A stretch of DNA of 64,000 nt from positions 5,518,001 to 5,582,000 of the forward strand of contig JAKZAP010000005.1 of the NCBI GenBank assembly GCA_023053575.1. Reading direction: 5' to 3'. The DNA comes from Branchinecta lynchi (taxonomy: Eukaryota; Arthropoda; Branchiopoda; Anostraca; Branchinectidae). Positions 1 to 12,200 of the stretch are shown piece after piece. Position numbers and translations under genes: made by a program. The notes beneath the pieces were generated by a model. It made no database searches. It was not told the origin of the DNA and saw nothing but the letters and a program-made list of their open reading frames with translations. Positions within the stretch are counted from its first letter, which is position 1. The number at the start of each line of letters is the position of its first letter.

Positions 1-768
1 TAACTTTGCTCCAAAATTTTTTGAGAGGGTATTTCTGCGGTCAGTCAATTTAGGAACGTCCAGTTTAATGAGAGCCTCTTCATATGAAATATTATGATCC
101 CCAGAATGATTCTCTCTGCTCTCTTTTGGACATCTTCCAGGCGATCAGAGAGCTCTGTAGAAAGAATTTGATTAGATGTTAGATTGAGGGGTTAGAATGC
201 TGAATCCGAATATGAAAATTAGTTTATCATCGGATAAGTATAGTTCTCCCGGAATCCGGCCAAAACTGGAAAATTTGTAATAGGTAAAAATTTTATTTGA
301 ATTCGATTAGATGTTCGATTAATTGGTAAGAAGACATGCCGAATCCTTATACGACAATCATTTTCTCTCCAGACGTACAGTTCGCCCAGAATCCGGAAAA
401 TTTGTTAGCAGTTAAAGTTTTTCCTGTAGTTGATTAGAGGTTCGATGTAGGGGTAAGGAGACATGCTGAATCCGTTTGTGAGCTTTTTTTGCCAGGCAAG
501 TACTTCGCCGGGAATCCGGCCGAAACCGGAAATTTGGTGGAAGTAAGGCAGGAAGTTTTGATCAGTTTTGACAAAGTGGATACGACATAGGATATAGGGG
601 TAAACACACTTGCTAAATCTAAATCCATATCTTAACTTGTGTGTCTTCTCAGATGATTACCATTGTCCTTAATCTGTTTCTAAATTTTAGTAGTAAAATG
701 TTTAAGGAACTGGATGCCTGGACCAGATATTGCATTTTTGGGATCTCATCGAAACCTTTGGTCTTGTT
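1..768 (-). repeat. GGGATCCC-ended minisatellite element, copy 1 (cut by window edge)
   Basis: Read on the minus strand, the start near 768 carries the same opening as three other copies in the window (AAGACCAAAGGTTTCGATG then a GGGATCCC-like palindrome). It then holds units built around GGCCGGATTCCGGGCGAA and ATCTAATCAA. The other end is outside the window. No coding capacity is seen. It is probably a non-autonomous transposable element with an internal minisatellite. Confidence 0.7.
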
Positions 769-3227
769 TCATCATAGGTACTGCACAGTGCTGCTGTAAA
801 AGTCGTTTCCAGCTTTCAAAAACGACACCATGCGGACTTGTTAAACCGCGCATTCATCTGTAAACAAAATTAGTAAGTTCAAGATTTTGTTTATGAAAAG
901 AGCAGCACCTGTACAAATTCCTCTGGTCTTTGAAATCTTGGCTTAAAATGAAAACAGTACCCGTAATTACGCTTTACCGCCCCCTCAAAGAAACAGAAAA
1001 AACGAACCTGATATGATGCATTGTTGTAGTCGTTTGCGCCACGTCGCAGCCTCATCGCCGCCACAAAACACACCTCAATGTAAAGCCTCAAGACTCCGCC
1101 CACGTATCGTTAGCCTATCCCTTCTCCGTTCAGCCAAGCGCGTTTTTGGAAAGTCTGTCGCACTTAGGCAAGCGAAAACCAAAGTAAAAACCGACTACCA
1201 GTAGCAGTAAAAAATTACTAATATTTGCCACGCAAAGATTAAAAAATCCAAGTGATGTCGTTGAAGTGTACTTGTGTTTTTAAAGGACCCAGTCTCCCAA
1301 ATTGTATCTTAGGCTGTATGCCGCTTCCACCGAACTCTTGTGCGCAACCTTTTTGGCACGCAAGAGATGCTTTAAACCAAGAGCGGCGGTAAACCAGTTA
1401 ATCAGTATACGTTATTGCCTGTCTTGATTTTTGTTGAGAGTATAATATGTAACAGCAAAGGGTCCGTGATGTCTCGTTCACAGTCATTCACAAGGTCCTT
1501 CCACTAGCATGATTCTCAGCCATCACCTTTCGCTTTTACAAGTTTATTCAGACTCCAGTGCACTGTAAAAAGTTTTTCCGAGTAAGGATTAAAGTTAACT
1601 GCATAATTTGCTGCATCTCTACTAAGATAAGATTAATCCGATCACCTTTTTAGAGACAAGATTAATCCCATGCAGTAGCAAATACTGCAAGTTTCTTTTT
1701 TACAATGGAATGGCGTCTAGCTACGAAAACAGTCAACGATGGGATGCGCTCTGTACTTAGGGCAGGGAGACTAACTTTTTCTGTTCGAAGGCCAACGAGA
1801 ATGGACTTAGATTAATGAACTAGATCAATGGATCCCTCCAAAAAAGTGCCCTTATACGACACATCAGGCAGTAGAAAGGAAGGGACCACCGAAATCAAGA
1901 AAGATGAATATCTCTCTGTTTAAGTTCAGGCATGGAGGCTAACTTGGAATAGTTACGCTTGTGTAAAGTTTGTTAAGGGCGCTTGGTATAAGTTAGTTGC
2001 TCGTCTATCAGTTGTTCGTCGTGGCGCCAGAGGACGCATGCTCAGAAACCAGCAGTTTGTATAAGATAAAACTGCAGAGTCACCTGATAAAATTTGGAAA
2101 CTTTTTATCATTCTATTTAAGAAGAGGTTGAACAGTTAAAATTATTGCTCAATTTCCTAAGCATTTGGTATGGTGATATTTAGTTTATGTTGTGTCTTTT
2201 GTCTAAGTTCCAGCTTTGCATGTAAATCGTGCTTTCTGGAAACCTGGAGCCATTTCCTTTGGATAGACTACTACTTCTGTACAAAAAAATGTGTGAAATG
2301 ACCGTTGGCTTAAAGTTGCAAAAAAAAACTAATTACGGTTTTTTTTTTCAGCGGACATGGGGAGACTGTTGTGAACATCCTCATGGATCTGAATGGCTTC
2401 TGGAACTACGAAAACAGAGAGGCGCTTGTTGTTACACAAGAGAAATATGAAAAGGATAGCTGACCGTTCTAACCGCCCTTCACTGCGCACTGTTCCTGTT
2501 TTGCAAACTAGACTTGACCGCTACGTTCGGAGGTATGGATCTCACTGAAAAACGGACTCCGCTATGCGTATCGGCCGTTTCTCCTGTTCAAGAACCATTT
2601 GATATAGCTCGCAGCAAAAATGGACGTAAATTTTACCGGAAAACACGCTCGGATTTTGCGGGGAATGTAAATGCACGGCAGGATGTAGACGAATAGTTTA
2701 GTACGGGTATGCTTATGTGGACATTCGAACTTTGGAAAGTGTCAGTTTCGCCTTCCTTTGGTCTAAGTCAGCTGTTGGTGAGTCAGGTTCTTCTAAGAAC
2801 ATGAGTGGGTAGTTAGATTTCTATTTTGCCACTTACATGAGTGAACGCACGATCAGGACTCCACTTTCATCAAGTTGAAAAAATCTCAACTCTTCCAGAC
2901 GGAATTGATGGTGCTAGAAATCCGGGCAGGAATCCCAAACCGCGGGCATCCAAACCTGATCGTCTCTTCAAGGCATTAATTAAAGAAATCACCGTCCGAA
3001 GTTGAACAACCTTTTAAGTAACATACTTGAAACTCTGTTGTACCTTTTGTTCGACAGCTCCCATGCGAAGGACCGATTTTCTAATTTGTCTCCCGATCCT
3101 GGTTCTGTCGGCTATAATGCAAGCCTCTATCCTCAGGAGAAGTGTACGATAAAATTTGGTTTTACTCTATGACGGATTTAACAATAAATGGTTCTATTCC
3201 AAGCCCATAATATGAACCAGCTGGTAA
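769..3227. other. Intergenic stretch downstream of NDUFA10
   Basis: This is the 3' flank of NDUFA10. Short open frames occur at 1013-1204, 2229-2450 and 2514-2696, but none resembles a known family or has convincing flanking splice sites. I see nothing else I can support. Confidence 0.4.
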
Positions 3228-3296
3228 TTAGATCTTGAAGAGAACGCTATCTCCCTGCTCTGGGTTGAACCCTCGGGAGTAGCCGCGACCAGTCAT
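3228..3296 (-). CDS. NDUFA10: NDUFA10 last coding exon
   Basis: Acceptor TTCTCTTTTCAG, phase 0. It encodes MTGRGYSRGFNPEQGDSV and four more residues, then TAA at 3228-3230. It matches the conserved G-R-x-Y-S-x-G-[FY]-N tail of the family. Confidence 0.93.
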   Translation of the reverse strand: MTGRGYSRGFNPEQGDSVLFKI

Positions 3297-6200
3297 CTGA
3301 AAAGAGAAAACTGTTAGATGGGCCTTTCTTATCGGACAGGCCGGAACGTGAGGAAAAAGGTCATCTTGCCGACTAGCTTATTTTGGTCTCATTATCATCT
3401 TTTTACAGCAGATAGCTAAGAGTAGGCTATCGTTTTACGACTCTTTTTGCCATTTCCTAATTAATTGGTTTGTCCCGAGCCCGTCACTTTCTCAGACGTT
3501 TTCATTCCTGTACGCATTTGTTCTTTAACCCTTATACCTCTTTTCCATTAGCAAGGTAATAACAAGCGCAATAAATCAAATGCTAGCAATCTAATACCCC
3601 TCCCACCCCCCCCCCCCCACCCCCCCTCGTCAGAATTTCATTAAGAACGGCATATCATCGATCATATGACAAAACCGTCCAGTTTCCAGCTTTTCAATAG
3701 GGATTGAAGACTAGACATATATCTCCCCAAGTATACAAGAGTCGAACTTGAGACCTGTCATAGAGAAACTTAACTCATGGTCAATTGGGCCCACTTGCGC
3801 ATGAGGGTGGTAGGGTGTAACTTCACATATATATTCCCAGCCCTGAGATCTAAAAGCATAAGTTTATCGCCCTATCTCCAGTCACTGTCAAGTTAAAAAC
3901 ATTAAAAATGGGGAATCTGGGCCCGATTGCCCCTGTACCAAGTGGGAGTGGGATTTGGAACCATCAAAAACCAAAAACAGGCCCCAACGCTGACAAGCCA
4001 ACCAAGTTTCAACTCGATGCCTCTTGATTCCTGTCACGGGTCACGAACTTTAATCTTGGGCAATCTGGGCCCAGTTCCCCACGAACTGAGTGGGTGGGGG
4101 AGGTGCAACCTTAAAAGTAATTTTGCAGCCGTAAGATCTACAAGTACAAGCAATTTCATCATACTCTAGGTCTGGTCAACATATTCACTGGGCAATCTGG
4201 GCCTATTTGCCCCTGAACCGGGTCGGCAGAAGTAGACTAGGTACAACTAGACCCCAGTACCCACAAGTGTACAAAATTTGGACATGAAACCTGCACCGGT
4301 TCACGAGTTATGAGCTCCATAAAAAACGGTCAAAACCGTACACTGAAAACTGCTATAGCGCTCGCAATAGTGGAGTGTTCCAAGGGACACTCCACTAAAA
4401 ACTCCTGTGTGCGAGCTTAAGGGCGGAAGATTCAGGCGATTCGGAATGAATCAAACACAGTGTAAGCCCAATGAGTCACGATGTCAAGTCGCTAAACGGC
4501 TAAACCAATCCCAGTCGAAAGAGTTTGTCTGGTTATATGGAGCAGCAGCCTAGTGACAAGAAAGTCCGCAGAAAACGAATCTGTGTCTTCTTCTGACCTT
4601 CTAAACGAACCATTCGATCTATTTTTTCTCCGGTTCAAACCCTGAACTAATTGTAAGTGGAGAGTATCGTGTTATTAATGAGTGCGTGCTATTTACCGTA
4701 AGAATAATAAAAAAACTTGAACCTTCTTCGAGATAAAGTGAGCGATACTGGAAAATACTTGTTAAACTGTAAGCGAAATTCTTCTTTTCTTTTACCGTCT
4801 TTTTCAAACGAACGTTCCACGAAGTTATCAGTTTCGTACTATGTAGTACAATCGGGCCAACCTCAGAGCAAAATAACACTAGGGAGTAGCGCCAAGACCT
4901 ATGCTTTCCATGCTTCATAATCGGGCCGTACCTGTAGCGCCGCCCACTACCATTGTGGCATTTAAAGCAAGAAACACTCGCGGGTTTAGATATTTTTAGT
5001 AAAGCTAAGATCCGATTTACACACATCGAAGAAACAGGGGTAAGTAATTTATTTATAACCCGCCGTATCTTTCTCTTGCTGTGTTCAGAATTTTAAGTTA
5101 CTGGAACCAGCGCTGATGCACGACTGATTGAGTTTCAGTGGGGACGTTTTACATCACTAGTGGTGCTAGTATTGCTGCCATTCGAGTGTGTCACTTTTTT
5201 CAAGTTTTGGCGGTACTCCCTAGGGTTATTTTGCTCTGGCCAATCTTAAACACAATCCGGTATTTGCTTGTAACGCTATCGACTCTTTCCGAGAAAGTTT
5301 CCTCTGCTGCGGCTACGTCCGAAACGCGCCACTGATTCTTAGAAAGAACAAGAAAGGTCACCTAAACAAATTATCAACTCAAACCCTATGTGAACTAATC
5401 AACAACGTCTACTATGGTGACGTTTCTGGTTCTTCGCTATGCATACGGCGACTCTTCGTCGACATGAGAGAGTTAGTCACCAGGAGAGAGACACGAGATA
5501 CATCAGACATGCGCTAAGAAGCGGTAACAACGGTGACAGAATTCACCCTTCTCCAAAGATCAGCGTAGAAAGTTAGTCTTCAACTTATGGTATTTTAAAA
5601 TATTTGAATACTTTAAAACTAGGTTGTGCTTTCAACAAATAACCCACGGTTTTGGCTGTTTTAAGCCTTTTCCGAGACCCGTTTACTTGTAGAGAAAACA
5701 GGGAAACAATTTGTGAGGAGTTGAAAGAATTAAGAAAGGAATTATGGGAAGTAAGTGTTTTGGTGAGATCCGAAGGCTGGGTAGATTCCTGAAGCTAGCT
5801 ATGGCCACCGTGAACTATTTTTATAGAAGTTGATTTTTTGGTTTGTTGTTGGAGTGTATGATATTTTGTTTTTGTTATTGTGTTATGTTTCCCGCCATGG
5901 CCCTTGGGCTTTATTGGGAATAAATTCATTCATTCATTCATAACCGATTTATTTCTCTGATATAAAACTTCTCACAGACAATCGTCGACATCGTGATACA
6001 CATCGAAGGTAGCAAAACACGGCGAGTGAGAAAAGCAGCGTGGTTTTGTAAGAGGGGTTAGAATGTACCGTACGACATTGGGGTTTCCGGGTTTAGAAAT
6101 ATATAGAGTGGTTATGGAAGTAGGTTGCGTTAGTATTACAGGTAAGACAGCTCCTTTAGGCTGGTTTCAGAAAACTGACGATGGTGCCAAGAGGTCATCA

Positions 6201-9200
6201 CTGACTCCCTCAGTATCAGGCCTGGTTCGGTTATTAACCTACCTATCGTAGGGACTGTCCCTACTGCCCCTCAGTTTTTCAGTGTCGCAACTAAAGCTGG
6301 CGTCCCTGACATATACCCGACCAATTGTAGAGTATGCTTGCCCCCGCCAAAGTAATATTGTGTGAAGCATTTACTGATTATGAATCAGCATTATCAACCT
6401 TACAACTACCAAGGGACCGTCGGTTCAATTTGATATGCAAATTTGGTCAATTCCTTCTACGAAGTGACAAACATAGGGCAATACTACCACCGGTCATGTC
6501 GAATCGAGTTGACACTAGGTCTAAAAACAAAGAAAAACTGGTACGGCCTACCACACGAACAAATCGGTTTTCAAACAGGTCAGTGTTTAATAAGTGCTGA
6601 AGTTTCTGTTCTTTTTTTTTGTGTCCTCTTTTAATTGGTAAGCCCAAGTGCCATTTAGTTGAGTTCTCTTCTTGACTATGATAGCTTGTGTAAATAAATG
6701 ATTCTGATAAATGATTCTGATTCTAGGTAGTTATTTTGAAAAACTACTTCTTGAAAGTAAAATTTCCAATGTTGATTATGGCCAGTCACATATGAACGTC
6801 TAGTATACAGAAAAAAATTGGTTCTTTCGCTCACTTCAAAGCGAGTCCAGCTGAGTCACGAGCACTACGTACCTTATTCCGTACTTGCTGCAAGGCTAGC
6901 CTCTCCTCCTCTTCAACGAAAAGCTCCGGCACCCGATGAGTTGGCAAATTGAACAGTCCTTCTAAGGCAAACTTCTTGGCACCAAACCTGGAAAAACGAA
7001 AGTTACGTCAAAAAAGTTAGATTCTTTAAATTTTTTCGAACCTAAAAGAAGGACCATGGCAGTGGCAGAAGTTGATTCATTTGCTTAATAAGGCAAAGGT
7101 AAAAGCACCCACAATTCTGAGATGCTTTTTCCAACTACTTTTCTACTCAAACAGTATCAATCTACTATAACAAAATGACTGCCCGTTTGACCCATGCAAC
7201 CCACTGAGAATTTGCCAATACACCTGGTCTCCTAATCCGTATGTTCGTTTTTTAGTTGCGTTTTTGCAGATACCATGGTATCTGTTACCACGGTAACTGG
7301 ATCTCCAATTAGTCGTTTTTGCAGTAACCGTGGTATCTGATATACGGTTGCTCTGCAAAAAGGGTTGCCAAAATTGCGCTTTTCGAAGTCATCCCAAAAG
7401 AAAAACTGATATTATATTGAATCGTCACATCACTAAGTGACAAACTTCTTTCCCACCAATTTGACAACAAATGGCGAAAGTGAGATGACTTTTTCAGATA
7501 TCACAATCAGTTACCACGGTCGGAACGTGGTATCTGAATTGACCAGATACCACGATAACTGCAAAAACGCCTTTTGGCCGTGGTATCAGATGCCACGATA
7601 ACTGCAAAAACGACTTTAGACCGTGGTATCAGATACCATGGTATCTGCAAAAACGCAACTACTGATGGTCTGCGACAGATAAACGCTACGAACGGGCGGT
7701 AGAATCTCGCCAAGCTTTCTTCGAGACACAAGACAGCGTAGCTCAAGCTAACATACGGAGCTGTCGGTTGATTCTGCGATTTCGGGCATGACTAATTCTA
7801 CAGCTTTGAAACTTTGGTAAAACGAAAAGAAACCACTATTTCTTGAGAAATATGCACAGCTCCGGTGCCGAAGTGACTCAAGTGACACGTATCAATACAG
7901 TCGGTTACCCCCCCCCCCCCTCCCCACATGCAATCGACAAAGAGGGTTTCCTGAACTCGAAGATTCAATTCTTGGAACACGTCTCTAATGGCGTTATATG
8001 CCAAACAGTTTTGATACAGTCCCAAAACGTTTCAGCACAGATACAGAAAGTTTTCGACATAAAGGTTTGATTGAATCGTTAATTATTTTTATTTTTTAAA
8101 TTGTGAAAGTGAAGTTAAGTGGAATAATGCAGCCGGGAAACGAAGTCTCTGAAGTCATTACAAACTATAAGATTTGACACTACCTGTAGCGTAGGTCGTT
8201 CCACTGGGATTGATGCTGCAGCCGTCGCCAGTCTTTGAACATTTTGCTCTCCGGGTCCAAGTTTCGGTCAAAGTTGATTCGTTCGATGTCTTCGACTACC
8301 ACCTCCTCGTCTCCCATCTCGGTCCAGTCGTAGACTAGTAATTCAGCGGCATTGCTTAAAGTATACAAAACATTCCCATAAGCATTTTCAAGAGATAAAA
8401 ACGATGTCTGTTTCTCAGGTACTTTCGCGAACGACGATATTTTATGGCACTTGTGTAGCGATCGCAATTTCTGTCCGTCCGTAGGTCGGTCCGCGTTTTG
8501 CTAGTTCGGGCACTTACACATAAGCTAGAACGATGGAACTTGGCAGGCATATCGGGAACCGAAAAGATTAACCTGGAAAAACTCACTTCCCCGATTCAAC
8601 CTTCATAGGGTGAGTGGAGGGAGGGGGAATCAGAAATCTTGAGATACTTCTAACTTTTGAACAGATGACCGGATCTTAATGAAACTTGATATTGGGAAAG
8701 ACCTAGTATCTTAGACGACTCACTTCAAATCCGGACCGGGTCCGGTGACTTTGGGGGGAGCTGGAGCGGGGAGCCGAAAATATTGGGAAACGCTTAGAGT
8801 GTTTGGATCGGGATGAAACTTGGTGACAAGAGCAAGCACAAGTCCTAGATACATCATTGACATAACCAGGACCGATTCGGGCACTTTGAGGGGAGTTGGA
8901 GGGGGGGGGGGGTCCGGAATTGTGGTGATCCAGGCGAATCCGGAACTTCCTGATGTAGTAGGACGTGAAACTCGGCAGGCATATGAGGATCAGAATAGAC
9001 TAACTTGAGAATAGTCGTTTGCCCGATCCGACCATCGTAGGGGGAGTGGAGGGGTGGGGCATCCGGAATTTAGTGTCATTCATAACTTTTGAAAGGGGAC
9101 CGGATCTGAATGAATCGTGGCAAGCTGAAACAGCTATCATCTCACATGTTCCATTTCAAGTCCGGACCGGTTCCGATACATATGGGGGGGGGAGGAGGGC

Positions 9201-12200
9201 ACCGGAATTCTCGTGAAACGTTTACCGTCGAGGGGTGGGGATGGGATTCGATGGGAAGAACAAACATAAGCATTAGAAAAGTTTCTTGACGGAACTAGAT
9301 CATTTCGGGGCTCTTTGGGGGCAGTCGAAGGGAGTTTCCCAGAATTATGGTGATTGCGAGTTAGGATACTTCCGGATGTGCTAAGGACGATAAAACCTGG
9401 CAGGCATATTAATGACCCGACTAAATAGACTTAAGGGTACAACACAATGCCCTAGGAATAGTTCTGTTCCTGGGTCTGACCCTTTTTGGGGGAGTTAATG
9501 GAAGGTGAATCCAGAAATCACTGACTTCCGTAGGTTCCGAACGGGTGGGCCGATTCGAGTGAAACTATGTCAACGGGATGCGAAGATGCGAAGTTTATGT
9601 GTACGAGTCGTATTGCCCCACAGCGAGGGGGGTTTGAGCGGGAGTCCCAGAAAATGTGTGCTCGGATAGGGGTCAAACGAGTGGAGTGATTTCAATGAAA
9701 ATTGGTTAGTAGAGAGAAAAAAACGCCCTAGATGACATATTTTAGGGTCCGGGCAGGATCCAAGCACGGGAGGGGGGGGGGGGGGGCTACTGCAGATTCC
9801 TGAAAAACTCTCAGATTCGAAAGTTGATAGGCGGTAAGAGAAGACGCTTTGGATGATCCATTTACGTGCCCGAACCAGAGTCGGCCGCGGTAGGGGGAGT
9901 TTGAGGGGGGTTACAGGAAAATGTCTAGGGATCAAACGAGTGGATTTAAATTTGGAAGATCACTTGTATTAAGCCCATCTCCAGCAAAGTCACTGTTTTT
10001 CACTGCATGTTTGTCAGAAATAAGCACTTCGGTGAGCATTCAGACAGCATAACATGTAATGTAATTTTTTTTTGCTCCTGTTTTTTCTATATTAGCCTAA
10101 TTATGACAATGTCCTACGACATGTTCACAACTTGGTTATACCACAACGGCCTTCCTCTTTGTAACAGATCTGTATAGGGATACTGTGCCCTTGCTCGGCA
10201 TGGTGCCCTCACGTTGGCCCTGAAACTGAGAATTGGTATGACAGGATCGTTGTTCCACCTTTTTAGGGTTACCTTGGCTACTGCCGGACCTGCCGCCTAA
10301 GCAATAGTTCTTTTTATACATTATTTTGTACTCCTCAGTTCTGAGGGAAATAAATGAATAAATAAATAAATAATATTCTTGGGCACTTTTCTACGAAGTA
10401 TTTGATTCACATAAATCTGTTTTACTTCGAATTACCCAGTAAATTTCTATCTCTCCAAAAGAGATTGCACGTTTCGTAACTGCGAGCTTACTCACGAAAT
10501 CAAGAAAACTTGTAAGGAGAGAACAAGACACACCGTGAATTTATTGTAGTAAAAGATCCCCGGTAACAGTAAGAGCTGTTAACGAGGTACCAGAATCCAA
10601 TTTTTGATAGACTATGGTTGCGTTCCCCCAACTTAACAATTGTTAACAGTCGTTAACTTTACTTTTGGGCGGAGCCACTGCAGTTTTAACAATCGCTAAC
10701 TTTTCCCAGTTCTACAACTGTTAACTATTTTTAACGATACTCACCGACCATCGTTACAAAATAGTTAACAATCGTTAAGCTCTGGAACGGAAATTGTAGG
10801 TGGGCGGAGCTTAAGTTTCGAAATCAGAAACGTGGAACGCAAAAAGTCAACTGTTAAAAATTCGTTAACGATCGTTAAGTTCGGGTACGCATCCTATGTC
10901 CTCACCTCATATCCGGAAGGTAGCTTTGCTTCAGGTTCTTGTCGAGAGCTTCAAGGAACTTCCGATTCAAAGCAGGGGGCAACGATCCATGTTTGGAAGT
11001 AATCCTTTTCTCAGTTTCCTCAACTGGTACGTCCAGGTAGATGACTAAGTGAGGGTGGAGGATCTCAGCATGAGTGCTGAGTATCAAAGCCTTGTACCAT
11101 TGTTCGACTGTAAGCAAGAGATAAATGTGTAATGCCATAGCATAATGAAAGATTGCTGGGATACGATCGAACGGAGGTACTTACTGACTTACTTAAGTAA
11201 ATAAGTACCTCTCTCTCTCTTACTAACTTAAGTAAGTAAATAATTAAGAAAGAGGATCTTGCTAGCGACCCCAGCTGTCAAGAGAGGGGAAATCTCCTTC
11301 ACTATATGTCTCAACTCTTTTCGTCTCCCTATGTGGTCTATGAAGTGCCTTCGTTCTTTTTTGTTCTATTTCTTTTATCCTCTAAATTTCGCTGGTCAGT
11401 TGATAAATTAGGAAAAAAAAAATAATTGGTGGTAACAAAAAATGCATCTGCTATGTCATTTAGATATCTTGGATGTTAATTAACCTTGAACAGATGCCAT
11501 TTTCATTCACATGATGTGACCAAAGTAAACTATCAGTTATCCAAAGTCTCAAAATAAGGGCTCCTATGAATACCTGAATGAGTGTTTTCATTTTACCATT
11601 TAGCCCAAAGCTTCACTGACAAAGGTTATTTAAAAAAGCATACCTCTACTGTATTTCGACAGAATCATAGTCTAAACTCACCTCTTTTGGTGAGATACCC
11701 ACACTCTACCATGGCCTGGGTGAACGCAACATCAATGTATGGATTTTGCTCTAGCACGACACCTTGCCCTGGAAAGTAGAATTTTTCAATATACGTTACC
11801 ACCTGCCGAAGCACAGTCAGTCTCAAGCCTGTATAAAGCAAGGGTTGGGACATCGGTTTGAACCCCAGGCCTGGGACTCAATGACATCAAGAAAACAAAT
11901 TAAGCATCCAGGAAGAAAGGGACTGATCTCCATAACAACCCTTGCATCATCTTCTCAGATGGGCAGCAGCTGATATGAGAGATCACTAGCAGGTCTTCTT
12001 CGATGCCCTAATTGCCTCTGGAAGTGCAGGAGAGACTAAGAAGGTTTCCCAGGGGCGTCCCGAGCCTTTCTTCAAGGGGGGGGGCGCACTGGGTAAAATT
12101 GGCCAAATCAGTACCTGATTTTTACTGAATTTATTTTAAAACAAATTGTAAAAACACAGCGAGTTGCCTTCATGAAGCTACACCGTAAAAAGTAGCAGAG

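Larger units (their letters stand above)
3297..6872 (-). other. NDUFA10 intron (3.6 kb)
   Basis: It holds a C-rich tract at 3600-3627 and a stem-loop-ended minisatellite element (about 3700-4396). It also holds an hAT-type MITE (4864-5238), a decayed MITE (about 5565-6155) and a SINE-like insertion (about 5687-5940). The rest is unrecognised. Confidence 0.7.
8355..10905 (-). other. NDUFA10 intron (2.6 kb)
   Basis: Most of it is a reverse copy of the stem-loop minisatellite element (about 8450-9960). A SINE-like AAATAAATG tail lies near 10350-10371, and a 277-bp MITE (10617-10893) sits beside the splice donor. Confidence 0.7.

Noticed and set aside
4619..5026. 135-residue minus-strand open frame
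   Set aside because: It runs through the left half of the hAT-type MITE and its flank, with no family similarity and no conservation in the second copy at 38 kb.
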